Assembly (NCBI GenBank): GCA_964030785.1
Contig: OZ034969.1
Span: forward strand, 33,121,601 to 33,185,600
Length of the DNA: 64,000 bases
Direction: 5' to 3'
Origin: Siderastrea siderea
Taxonomy: Eukaryota; Cnidaria; Anthozoa; Scleractinia; Rhizangiidae
The notes under the pieces are model-generated. The model did no database searches. It saw nothing but the letters and a program-made list of their open reading frames with translations, and was not told the DNA's origin. Shown piece after piece: positions 29,665-40,884 of this stretch. The first letter of the stretch is position 1; every line of letters starts with the position of its first letter. The translations under genes and the position numbers were made by a program.

Positions 29665-31713
29665 ATGGCGGACCGTCTGGTGGACGTTTCTCTTTCGAAG
29701 AATGTCTTTGATAAAGCCGTGAAAAGTGCACTGGGAAGAGTGAATGTTCATGGAATAAGCAGTCTCACACAACACCAGTCGAAGGCCTTGCTTAATTTTC
29801 TGTGTGGTAAAGATTCTTTTGTCTGTTTGCCAACTGGTCATGGCAAATCGCTTATTTACCAACTCTGTCATGTTGTTGTTAAAGAACTTTCTTCCACTGG
29901 ATTGAAACAGTTCCAGAGCGAGCCATTAGTTGTCGTTGTCTCTCCGCTTAATTCTCTCATCGAAGATCAAATAGGTTCCTGTGAAAACATGGGCTTGAAA
30001 GCATGCAAAATGGACTCAGAAGCCTTGAAAAGCTGAAGGACTCGTGCAACTTTGAAATTTTATATGCAAGCCCGGAGCTATTCGACGTTCAAGAAGTCAG
30101 ATCGCTACTTCAGCAGTACAGCGCTCGACTTGTTGGTATTGTTATACACGAATCTCACTGTATCGTGCATTGGTAAGATTTTAAAATAGATTTGGAAGTT
30201 ATTTTTTCTAATTTCTTTTCGCTCTCTACCTAATAATTGTTATGATTCTCTCTCTTGCACGTGTTTCTAGAGCCTTATTTCTCAGAACTGACCTCTTCAC
30301 GGTCGATTTCTATTGGTTTTAATGAAATCATTATGTTTTATTTCAGTTACTTTTAAAGCATGAACAGATATTTGATTAAAAGTTGGCTTTGCACAAAAAA
30401 TAGCATTGATTATTCACCTGATTGTTGGTGTTTACAGACTTTAAGTTTATCTCTTGCCAGAATATCCTTATAACAACCTTTCTAATTTTTAGGGGAACTG
30501 GCAACAAGAGAGAACAGCCCTTCAGGGAATCTTATGGCAGGATAGGTCACCTCAGAGTCTTTACCAAGGCACCATTTCTGTGCATGACTGCCACAGCGAG
30601 CCTGAAAGTAAGAAGCAAGATAATAAAGCTGCTGAACATGAGAAACGCAAAGTTAATCAGGCAATCACCAGACAAGAAAAATATTTCTTATCATGTTGAA
30701 AAAGCAAAAGAATTAGATGAAATGTTTCAGTGGATTTTGGATCTGTTTTCTTCCTCAGTCACAGAAATTCCTAAAACAATTATTTACTGTCGCTCATTGA
30801 AAGACTGTGGAGAGATCTACTCATTGTTTGTTGAGGTAGCTACTAATTCTCAAGCACCAGTTGTCACCATGTACCACAGTAAAACACCAGGGCAAATTAA
30901 ACAAAAAGTACTGTCATCTCTCTTGGAACAGAATGGGGACTGTCGTATTGTTATTGCAACAAGTGCTCTCGGGATGGGTGTGAATATACCCAATATCCGA
31001 CAGATTATTCACTATGGTGCTCCGTCTGATTTAGAAAGTTATGTACAAGAAGTTGGTCGTGGTGGTAGAAATGGACAGCCTTGCAAGGCAATACTCTATT
31101 ATCGTCCATTCCATCTTGCTCATTGTGATGAACACATGAGAAATTATTTGAAAACACAGACAAAAAGTACAGAAGGGATCTTCTGATGAACTATTTTAAG
31201 GAGAAACCTAACAATCCAAATGTAAAGCATGACTGTTGCGATGTTTGCCTAGCAGCCTGCAAATGCAGTTCATGCAACACTCTTGAAAAGCCATCTAATG
31301 TAAAACCAGCAAATGAGACTGTTGAAATGGCAACTGTGGTTCGACATGTACAGGAAGAGGACAGAGAATTTCTCTATGAAATGCTTAAGGACATAAAAAT
31401 TAATACAGAATCAGCTCCCTCTGTGTTTGGTAGTGCTGGACTTGTTTTTGAACTTGGCGATCAGGTTATAGAGGCTATTGTAAGTAAGTGTGAATATGTA
31501 TTTTCAGTATCTTTTATCATGGACAACTTTCCTATTTTCAGCGAAGAAGTCGCAAATGAAATTTTGATCATCTTTGATGAAATATTCAATGACATCGACG
31601 AGGCCGAGTTTCTTTCTAGTATGGACCAAAGTGTTATTGATGACATTTCTTTCCTTGATGTTGAGGAACAAGCATCTGGATGTAGTGATGATGATGCCCA
31701 TTATAGTGACTGA
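29665..31713 (+). pseudogene. RecQ-like SF2 DNA helicase of the Academ element, frameshifted
   Basis: Translation starts at ATG 29665 (MADRLVDVSLSKNVFDKAV). Helicase motifs appear in order: motif I LPTGHGKS, Ia VVSPLNSLIEDQ, III MTATAS, then IYCRS, V ATSALGMGVNIPN, and VI QEVGRGGRNG. Motif II, normally DEAH or DESH, reads HESHCIVHW, so the metal-binding aspartate is replaced. A GT-AG intron at 30173-30492 splits the codon for W-G after motif II. One-base shifts are needed near 30010 and near 31170. A cysteine-rich segment (HDCCDVCLAACKCSSC) and an acidic tail (CSDDDAHYSD) follow, as in RecQ zinc-binding regions. The helicase probably aided element excision or replication. As it stands it is likely inactive. 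Confidence 0.8.
30173..30492 (+). other. GT-AG intron in the helicase gene
   Basis: The donor CATTG/GTAAGA and acceptor TTTTTAG/GGGAAC restore the reading frame as H-W-G-T, continuing the helicase domain directly after motif II. Confidence 0.75.
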
Positions 31714-31833
31714 CTTACAATGAATTAGTATAATTCAGCCTAAAAAGAAGCCCAAGTGGCTTTAGATGTACTGTACCCTGCAAGCAGGCTGTGATTGGTC
31801 CGAAAGCAACCGCAACCCTGATTCTTTTGTTCC

Positions 31834-32058
31834 AGTTGGTAAATTAGTGATTTGCCATGGCCGGTTGGCAAACAGACAAAAGAATCTTTACCACACAGAA
31901 AATTAAGCAAGGCCTTCGACTGGTGTTGTGTGAGATGGCTTATTCCATGAGTATTCACTTTTTCACGGCTTTATCAAAGACATCCTTCAAAAGACTGAAC
32001 GTACCGTGGGCACGTATTTAGTCAGCAATTTCTAACAAAGCACATGCGCACTAAGCAA
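31834..32058 (-). repeat. inverted copy of the helicase 5' end
   Basis: On the minus strand this repeats 29590-29864 with small deletions: TTAGTGCGCATGTGCTTTG, GATAAAGCCGTGAAAA, the segment coding for THGISHLTQHQSKALLNFLC, and motif I CLPTGHGKS. It lies 120 bases behind the helicase stop codon and before a possible AATAAA at about 32277. A helicase transcript that reads this far would fold back on its own 5' end. Confidence 0.85.
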
Positions 32059-32608
32059 TCAAGATAAAGAGGGCTTATTAACATAAATGTAAAAGGAAAG
32101 TGCTGATGGTAGTTTTGCCATCCTTTTGCAATATCAGTATCATATTGTGACATCTTATAATGCAGATTCTCCATCTGAAAATACCATTATACCATTAGTC
32201 TTTTCCTTGTGCACCTAGCCCTTAGATGGGCTAGATTCTACAAGTCTTGTGGCTCAACTCTTACAATAATATTGTTCTAATAAAAAAATGCAAGTAGAGT
32301 GAGCACGTTTAGTCCTAGACATATCTGTGCCTAATATCTACAAACTTAAACTTACAGCAAATTTTTCGAAATTCCAACTTTTTGCCCTAATATTCACATA
32401 CACACTTTTCACACTGAATCCACATATGTTATTATTCCAATTCAATGTTGTTTACTCGACTAAACAGATGATCACTTCGTGTTAAGGCTCTGACTGAGAT
32501 TTCATGTTGCTGGGTATGAAATCAGTAAGCAAGGAACCAAAAATGGGGTCCTCTTTCAGTTCTGGTTTCTAGGAAAGTACCCTGCAGGGTCATGTGCGTA
32601 GTTCTTAG

Positions 32609-32921
32609 GGGAAATCCTCATCTCCTGGCCCTTACTCAGATCCCATTATTTGTTCTCACTTTGTTTATCAAAGAAAAAAAATAAGTAAAGGTCCCTATTA
32701 GGGCTGAAAGGGTTAAGTAAATTGTGCATAGGTTTGGAAACGACATTCCGCTCAATTACTTTTGTAAGACAAAAAGATCATGGCTGACTTGTTTTAATCC
32801 AGGAATAATTTAGGATTTCAGCCCTAATAGAGACCTGTACCTACTTTTTTTCTTTTATAAACAAAGTGAGAACAAATGATGGGATCTGAGTAAGGGACAG
32901 GAGATGGGGATTTCTCCAGTT
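32609..32921. repeat. fold-back element, ~100-bp arms
   Basis: GGGGAAATCCTCATCTCCTG through CCCTATTAGGGCTGAAA (32609-32711) returns inverted at 32816-32921 with few changes, around a ~100-base centre. It lies between the two converging genes of the Academ element and looks like a nested MITE. Confidence 0.75.
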
Positions 32922-35608
32922 GTTCAAAGGCTGATTAGCACTAACCTGGGGTTAAATTTTTATCTTGGTTTATTTTTCTATGGTTCAGTAATTTTCTTTA
33001 TTTTTTAGAGCATCCAATCATCAAATAGTGGAAAGAAAGCATTACACTTATGCTACTTAAGCTTTTGAATCCACATTCAAATTCTGCACTAACCCTGGGT
33101 TATTTTAATCATGCCTTGAACAACCCAGCCCTGAATTAAGATCTGAGAGCATAATTTGATGTCTAGACGCTCAAACATGAGTGCTATTAACAGAAAATGT
33201 TTACCCTGGGTGAGCACCAATAAACAACTTTGCCAATCAAGAAACAAATTACTGATCAACAGATTATACTTGTCTCTAGAGATATCGGTTTTGCCTGTGC
33301 CATTGGCGTTTATGTCTGTTAATCCATCGATGTGTGGACTTTTTGTCAAGGGCACAAAAAATGTTTCTCTGCAACTCTGGGAAAGCTTTGTATTCCCGGC
33401 CAACAGTATGCTTGAATGTTTTGCTTTTGTGATGAACTTGTTCTAAAATGTTTGAGGAGACCCTGCTCCGATTCTTGTTGCAATGATGACCTTTTCCCTT
33501 TTCAATAGCAAGGTCACAACGTGTTCCAATTATTATTTTCTCCATTGATCCTTCTGACTTAGTAATTTCTTCTACACTTTTATCACTGATGTTTTGGACA
33601 CCCATTGCCCGGATTTCTTCTTTAGCAATCTTGTTGTGTTGCTCCAAGCGTAAGTCCCTTGATATTCTTGTGCCAGGTCCTTCTTGGAGGCCTGCAAATC
33701 TAGTCCACTTGAATCTGTGGGCATCTCTAGGGGTGAGCAGACCTGATATTGAGGCCTGCACACGGAGACCAGCTAAGGCATACTTATTTGCCCCATTTAG
33801 ACGGTAAAGAAAGGTGAGAAATTTCCAGACTCTAATTAGTCTATCTCCATCCCCCTCCTTGACAGCATCCTCGGCATCGCGTATCAGAAGACCAAGGCTT
33901 ATATGAAGGCAACCATTGTTAAAAATCCCATCTTCAGGTTTTTTGGTCTTGCATTTGTCTGTTGTTTCTTCTTCAACAAACAGGCTGTGTGTGTTCTGTT
34001 CGTGACGAGTACGGCACTTTCTATACTTGAATGTACGGTTGCATGCAGGGTTCACGGCATTTTACTACCTCTTCTTCCTCCTGACGATGGTCCTTTGGGC
34101 TTTCTACACTGTCCATGATGTATGTGTGAAGCATAGAGTATATTTGTTGATGAAACCACTGTCGCTTTTCAGTCACACCAGCTTCCTTGAGACCTTCAGG
34201 CAAGCAGTGCTCTTTAGGCTGGTCAGAAATATCATCCATGCCAAAGTATGTCATGGTTGCTGAGCAAATAAATGCATCTGTTTCTGTCTGGAAAAACTCT
34301 CTGATCTTGTCATAGTTCTCACCCAGTACATCTCCAAGAGCATTGCTGTTTTCAGTTACAATAGCACTGGATGCAAAAGTACCCCAGTCCACAAGGGAGT
34401 TTCCCTTCCGAAGCATGTCTATGACAACCTGAGAGTGACAGGAAAAGAAAGGTTGAGGGATTGAAACATTTCGCTTTATCTATTTTTTATTTCACATTAA
34501 ATGCACTGGTTTTTATGATTTCCAAATACCTAAAATATCAGTTTCAGTTTACCACACACTTAGCATTAAGCTTTCGATACAAATAAACAAACATTACAGA
34601 CTTTTGCTAGCAAATTGGGGAGACTGTCAAATTTTCTATCATTTACAAATTTAGTCAGCTCCCGTTTATAATTTTTTTTGAAGTTCAAGTAACACTTGCC
34701 TTATATGCAATCCTAATTGCATGCCAGTCTTCGTTCTTGGGCCACACACCCTGTAGACTTTCCAATGTGTCTGCACCATCACTCCTAGCAAGCTGCACAT
34801 TTCTTGCTCTCTCCTCTGTCAGCTGGTCACCACCAAAAAATATCGTGCTGAGGGGAACTTTCTCTGTTTCACCATTTTGTTAACCTTTTTTGTCATTGGA
34901 ACATATGTATCCTGCAGATGTTCGAGGATATCAACCATGTCCTCGTTGACATTTTCATTTTTAGGGAGTACACCAAGAGGAATCTATGAATACAAGAATA
35001 CATAAAGCAAGTAAATTTAAAATGAAGTAATTATGGACTTTTTTCTTGTCGGTTCTGAACATCCAAGAAGTTGACATGATCGAGAAGATATAATTATGTA
35101 ATAATCCTTTTTTCATAATAAAAAAAATTCAATGAACTTGGTTTGAGCGAGTACTCATATCACCCTCCACAAGGAAGGTCATCAGAAATTCAAGAAGAGA
35201 AAAACACTTGCATGTAAATTCAAGAGAGACAAATAATACCAACATGCTTAAACTTTTTATCAACTTGTTAGTTATATTCCATTTTTATGCTAATTCCCCA
35301 TCTTTAACTTGTATTAAGACTAAGTAAACAAAGTACACACAAGGAAGGGAAATAATGCAGGAAATCAAGGGGGCTTAGAGTAAGACTCTGAAGGAACAGA
35401 TCTATCTGCTCTGTTTCTCGTGAAAAGGAGTTAAATATTAGAGATAAGCACCCAGGGTTCATACCCCTTTTGAAAAAAAAAAAACCTCTCATAGACTATC
35501 AAGGACACATTTTTTCAGTTTTGAAGGATTTTTCAGTTTTAAAGGACTGAACTGGGTACAAAATCAAACCAATATAATGGCCAATTAGAAGCTTACAGTA
35601 AGCAGTGG

Positions 35609-36037
35609 GCCCGGGGGGGGGGGCACTCCCTATAAAGCCCTATACGGGGAGGCTCCGCCCAAAAGGGGTACCCTTTTTCAGGCTTCAGGTATATAAAAGG
35701 GTAGGGAATTCTCGAGCTGAAGTATATGAAAGGGTAAGGCAATCTGTCATTTAGGTATTTAAAAGGGTCTTTCATTAAAATATTTCGAGTAGATAATAAT
35801 AATTTTTTGGTCAACATCTCTCCCGGTAATAATGTTTTCTCCCCTAATATCACTCATTAACTGCATTCCGAGAGTTTAGTAAAGGGATGCAGTGTTCTTA
35901 ATTAAGTAGGTATATGATGGAAGATATACGTAAGGGGTAGCTTTTCTGTCAAAAATGGTATATAAAAGGGTAAGGGGTTGGACCTTGGGGTGGAGCCTCC
36001 CCGTATAAAACTTTGTTAAGTACCCCCACCCCCCGAG
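35609..36037. mobile_element. G-rich-ended MITE in a transposase intron
   Basis: GGGGCACTCCCTATAAAG, then TATACGGGGAGGCTCC on the left, is mirrored by GGAGCCTCCCCGTATA and TACCCCCACCCCCC on the right. GCAGTGG stands at both flanks (35602-35608, 36038-36044), a likely 7-base target duplication. Inside are several copies of TATATAAAAGGGTA-like words. It sits in the intron between exons 3 and 4 of the transposase. Confidence 0.5.
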
Positions 36038-37077
36038 GCAGTGGCTCTCTCACAGAGGCAGAAACCTATGTCTTGTTTTAGTTTTTCTACAACGAACAAA
36101 CTTTTCCTCCACGGTTAGTGTGAGGTTTAAAAGTGAGCATATAATTTCAAGGACTTTTGGGCACTTCCAAGGTGTGTTCAAACCATGCAATGCTCAAGTT
36201 TATTTTACATAATGAAATAAATATATTATAGTTGCAATATTGTTTCTACTTAAAAACAATCATGTAAAACTCACCTCTGGTACTGATAACTTCATAACTT
36301 CATTGTACTGATGAGGTATGTGATGTATGATACTTTTCTTCAAAGAGGCAAAGGACGGTATATACTTCACAATGACTCGTGACCACATTACCATGAAGTC
36401 CCTTTTCAGTTCTTGTGTGTCCTCGTTACTCGGAAAAAAGGAACTGACCGGCACCTCTTCAAGAGTAATTTCAGGCATGTCAGGGAGGTGATTTCCACTG
36501 ACTTGATCCTGAAATGCCACCCACTTAAACCAGTGGAAGGACTTGTTCTTGTTGTCTGTGGTCATGTGGCGGACATTGACGTGCAGATCGCAATTGTCTC
36601 CAACAATCTGATTGCTATGGAACTATTTGGCTCACTGTTCATTTGTTCTACAGATGCTACAAGGCCATCCTGACTGATACCATTTGCCAAAACCTTGGAG
36701 CAGATGTTTTCAACAACTGTATTGGTGTATGCATTGCATGCAAGATTTAGGCAAGTGGCATCCAATGTCATCAGTGATGAAGAAAAAGAAGCAGAAGTGG
36801 TAGGGGCTGTTAACGGTTGGTCATTCTTTAACCTTCCAGTGTAAGCCTGAAAGTCAGCCATGGAGGGAGGTTTTGGCAAATATGCAACTTCCTTTAATTC
36901 TTTTGTCAGCATATCATTGCATCTCTTGACCTCATCATGAAATTCTTCGCTTTCTTTCCATGCCAGAAGCTGTCTGTCACGGTCCTTTCCGAGTTCCTTT
37001 AATTTGGAAGAAACCGTTGTGGGATGACAGGAAAGGCCCATTTTGCAGAGCATGTCCAGTCCCTGAAGACAAGAAGG

Positions 37078-37079
<2 letters not shown>

Positions 37080-37142
<63 letters not shown>
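37080..37142. repeat. (ATC)n microsatellite next to a splice acceptor
   Basis: About 21 perfect ATC units. On the transposase strand they read (GAT)n just upstream of the exon 3 acceptor TTGTCTTCAG/GGACTGG. They lie in the intron, so the run of methionines that a naive translation gives is not protein. Confidence 0.95.
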
Positions 37143-37143
<1 letters not shown>

Positions 37144-39234
37144 AAACTACATTATCTTATGAATAAAAGTCATTAACAAAGGCAAAATGTAAAGTTTCAG
37201 ATTGTTATGCCCATCGCCAAATTAGAGAATCATTTACATACGTCTATCAATTCCTGCAATTTTTTTTTGTATCAAATTAATATTTTCAAATTGTGCCATA
37301 ACGGTGACAAAAAATAGGTCGTTATTACTTACACATTTTTAAGTATTTGGTCAAATTGAAAGTATATAAACAGTAGGCATATTAGATATTATTAATAGTA
37401 TTTGTTGCTGTACTCTGCTAGCAGGAGCCCTCCGACGAGCAAGAGTTTAGGCAACTCTTTAGATAATGTTATTAGACTTTCACTTTGTTTTCTATTTCTC
37501 ATTTAAAATAAGCAATCGCATTAGGCATTTGATTGTTAAAGATGCAATCTGGACAAAAATAGTGTAAGGATTCTTTACTCATATGACACCGTATCAAGGC
37601 AAAGGGCCTATCGAGCGATGCAGGTGCTACACTATTGCAAGATATCACAAACATACCAAGCCTCCTGCACCAGTATGGTGGAGTACCAAGCCTGTCCTAT
37701 ATGCAAGAGCCGACATCTCAGGACACCTTTCACGGAGGATGGTAGCTGCAATGGTTGCCTTGACATTTTGGTCAACTGTGGACGTCCTTGAATCTCTCTT
37801 ATCGCTTGTTGAGCAGCATAAACTTTGAAGAATTCGGTTGAGGAGGGGAGTTTCTTTCTCAATTTCTTGAATCAAGTTTTCCATCTTAAAAGCTACCAGA
37901 CCCTCTGCTTTTGTTTGACGCAAAATGCTATTCTTTCGCTTTTTGCACAGTTCTTCAAGTTCATTGTCCATTTCTTTTATGAGCAGCTCCTTGACACTGT
38001 TGGACAGCTCTGGGGTATGCATCATTGTTTTCCACGCAGTGCCAAACAGACCCAGGGATAAATATTTCACAACATTTGTGACTTCACCGTCCACATGTTT
38101 CCTTTGCTGCCCAGAAGGATAGGAAAGAACAACCTAAAAAGTATTTAAAAGAAGAGTTAAAATGTTATCAGTAGAAATAAATAGATTTAATAAATGATAA
38201 CAATGAATTCCATAATTAAAATAATAATACCAATATAACACTCACAATAACAATAAACTAATTTATACCAGAGCAAACAAATGAAAGAAAATCCTCATTC
38301 AAACTATCAGAAAATGATTTGAAAAACCGAAAAACAAACAAACTATGGCGCTATAACTGCAATTCATGCGAGTCTATTATTTGGATGCAAAGTCTATTTT
38401 TAAAACTACTATTTACACGTGGAGAGCCTTCGCATCAAAGGTCAAAACCGTAAAATCTCGAGAATTCTAACTTCCAAATGTGGAACAAAATCCTTTAAAA
38501 ATGTAAATATTTTCTAACCTGCACTGGTACTTTATCGGATGAACATTTCATAGCGTCTACTTTCGCGGACGATTGCTCTAGCGGCTTGAGCTGCAGCGGT
38601 TCTATTACTTCCATCGATTGAGAGGAGTTGCTGCATTCCACGGTGTCCGGTAAAGGTTGAAAGAAATTCGACAAATCTTCCTCCTCTTCATTATAGTTTG
38701 ACGAAAAAAGCAATAATCGACCTGAGCGAGTTTTCTTGTGTGCTTTGGGCGAGGGGCTTGACTTTGAGAGTCGCTTTACGCTTACCATCTTGCGACAAGA
38801 CGATGAATATTTGGCGCGAAACTCCCTGATTTGTTGCATCACCACATTGTACCTTTTTTCCAACGATTCCTTTTGGCGGCCACAGGGTCTACAGACACGA
38901 CTTGACTGAACAGTAACGTCGATACTTTCTTCCAAGATGCTCTCTAACTTAACGGAAAGACCAGGGTGATTTTCCACATTAAATGTACATCGTTCCCCAA
39001 CTAGCGACATACCCCATAACAAGCACACCAAATCTTTTCTTGCAGCACGAGTTTTGGACGTCACCTTTTTCACGGGCGTCTTTGGAGAGCCAAAAATACC
39101 AGACGATTCCATTATAGAATCGTCTGGATTACCGTGCAAAGACCTTTGCGGGAAAGTAGTTGTGTCATTAAATTACACGGAAGCGAGGCCGAGCAAGGCT
39201 CGGTTACATTTGAATTTAGCGCATGCTCAACAGG

Positions 39235-39314
39235 GAAAGTCGCGGCGGCTGGCAGAGGTCCCTTCCTCTTCCCGACTTATCTAGGAAGATCGAAGGGCCT
39301 CTGCTCGCAGGGTA
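39235..39314. repeat. right 80-bp terminal inverted repeat of the Academ element
   Basis: Reverse complement of 29444-29523 without a mismatch that I could find. ATAAAGGGT follows at 39315-39323. Confidence 0.9.
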
Positions 39315-39599
39315 ATAAAGGGTAGAAGATAAAGAGAAAAGAAAGGGAGAGGAAAAGGAAAGCAAAAGAAGTGAGAAAAAAATTGGAAATGAATCCGCAA
39401 AAAAAAAGTTTGGCTTATGCGCATTCGTGAAAGCAAAATATTGTACAATTTACAACAGAAGCTGACTCAAAATTTAGCTAAAGTGAAAGAAAACGCTTTC
39501 GTAGCAAAGTTTAGTGGTATTTGGCAACACAGCACTTAAAAAACCGCTTTAACGGTAAAAAATGCGCATGACAGGACGCAAGGGGTTCTACTGTAAGTA

Positions 39600-39750
39600 C
39601 CGCTTCACGCGGGGATTTTTTTCCTGCGGTTGCGAAAGTGTCATAATCCGTAAAGTAAAGAGCTCCTTGTTTGTCATCTCCTCCCAATGGAGAACTAGTC
39701 ACCTTTTCAACACTAATATTTTGGGGATCAATTTCCATTGCTACAATCAC
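39600..39750 (-). other. possible first coding exon of a host gene
   Basis: A minus-strand frame reads MEIDPQNISVEKVTSSPLGG, then DDKQGALYFTDYDTFATAG and KKSPREA, then meets a splice donor-like GCG/GTACTTAC at about 39600. The composition is protein-like, but the family is not recognised. If real, the Academ element lies in its first intron or just downstream. Weak evidence. Confidence 0.25.
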
Positions 39751-40884
39751 TGTGCTTTACCATCGTGTTTACGCGCCAGAATTAATTTATTTTCGCCTGC
39801 GTGCGCTAAAACAGAAAGGGAATCACCGTCGTTCTTCAGTTTCCGTAAAAACATTCGTTGTTAGGCTTCAAACGCTATTCTACAGAGTACCACAGTAAGC
39901 TGGCCTTATCTCAAGTCGGCGAGAATTGCTGAGTTAGGTCAGATTTTTCCCGTTCTCGGAGGTCAGTGAGAAGATTGGCTCCCGGTGGACTGCAGTCATC
40001 GTATCAGGAAGATGTCTTCGAACGTACAGAGGTGACATTTTAAGCATTCACCGTGCGATTATCGTAAGTTTAAACAGCCTTTTTCTTATTTCACGGCGGT
40101 TTTAAAACAAAGACGACAGTTGTTTCTTTCATCCATCCAGGTACAACGTGCTTCTGATAGGCCGTGGGTAATCTATTTCTAGGCCGACAATTCAGAAATT
40201 TGTTCAGAAAGGTTTTTTAATATGCACAGGGTGAAATAACGCGTTTACGTTTCAGGTTTCATAACGGTTATTCAACGGAAACATGAATATCCGCAAACGG
40301 AAATGTAAGTAACCGTTGCGGGAAACACGGATGTACATTACGTTTCCGCAACTGCGGCTCTGCGGAAACGCATTCCTTAAACTCACGTATCCGCAACGTT
40401 TACGCAGTCACGGAAACTCTGATAGCCATCGCGTTTCCGCGACTCGTAAATTCGACGGACACACAATTATCCGCTGGATTTCCGAAGAGTAAATGTAACG
40501 ATAAATCACGTATCCACAAGGTTTACGCAGTTACGGAAACTCTAAAAACCGTTATGTTTCCACGATTTGTAAATTTGACAGACACACAATTATCCGCTGG
40601 ATTTTTCGAAGGGTACATCATTCACTGGGAAGTTCAAGCTGGGATAGGAAGGGATTTGATTTCTCTTGTAAATCACAGATACGCCTAATAAAAAAAGACA
40701 TAGTCGGGAATACCCTGCTAATGTGGATGCATTCGTCAACTTACGCTATACCCATCGGAATTAACCAACGAAGTGCCTCATACACAACTTTTAGAAGTGG
40801 AAGCTGCATTAACAAACGTCTTTACATCTACAGCATTTAAGAGGATTACGTTTTATTTTCACTATCTGTACAGAGAATGTCCTA
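39751..40884. other. no gene seen; 123-bp direct repeat
   Basis: A unit CACGTATCCGCAACGTTTACGCAGT...ATTATCCGCTGGATTT (read in pieces) occurs at 40384 and 40507, 123 bases apart, with about a dozen differences. Degenerate relatives rich in GGAAAC and CCGCAAC lie upstream from 40250. No gene is supported. Confidence 0.5.

Larger units (their letters stand above)
33276..39139 (-). pseudogene. DUF6589-type Academ transposase, five exons, frameshifted
   Basis: Exons on the minus strand, with consistent splice phases: 39139-38519, 38133-37657, 37062-36275, 34983-34700 and 34428-33276. Exon 1 starts MHGNPDDSIMESSG and has a zinc-binding-like CRPCGRQ. Exon 2 to 3 joins in phase as GAGGLGLDMLCKMGLS. 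Exon 3 ends with the segment DNCDLHVNVRHMTTDNKN. Exon 4 carries STIFFGGDQLTEERARN; exon 5 has a C2H2-like finger (C..RTFKYRKCRTRHEQNTH) and the DUF6589 region NGANKYALAGLRVQ, then GPGTRISRDLRLEQHNKIAK. One-base shifts are needed near 36615, 34880 and 34050. The intron after exon 4 has a GC donor (AAG/GCAAGT). This would be the enzyme cutting and joining the element ends. Confidence 0.75.
29444..39314. mobile_element. Academ-type DNA transposon with helicase gene, 9.87 kb
   Basis: Both ends carry an 80-bp terminal inverted repeat (29444-29523 and 39235-39314) that I read as identical, starting TACCCTGCGAGCAGAGG. A 9-base duplication flanks it. Inside are a RecQ-like SF2 helicase gene on the plus strand and a multi-exon gene on the minus strand whose product has the DUF6589-type transposase region. 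Helicase, 9-base duplications and this transposase together fit the AcademH lineage as I remember it; other Academ elements have 3-4-base duplications. Identical ends mean recent mobility, while both genes contain frameshifts, so this copy is probably non-autonomous, or the assembly has indel errors. Nested inside are a fold-back, a MITE and an inverted helicase fragment. Confidence 0.85.

Noticed and set aside
31464..31510. A tiny intron GTAAGTAAG...TTTTCAG in the helicase tail
   Set aside because: At 28 bases it is too short for animal splicing, and the frame is open straight through it.
36608..36660. A 44-base intron explaining the shift in transposase exon 3
   Set aside because: Donor and acceptor-like bases exist, but the length is below normal animal introns. 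A one-base shift is the simpler reading.
36562..37143. A protein starting with 21 methionines
   Set aside because: The methionines come from a (CAT/ATG)n microsatellite in an intron. The real exon starts at 37062 after a good acceptor.
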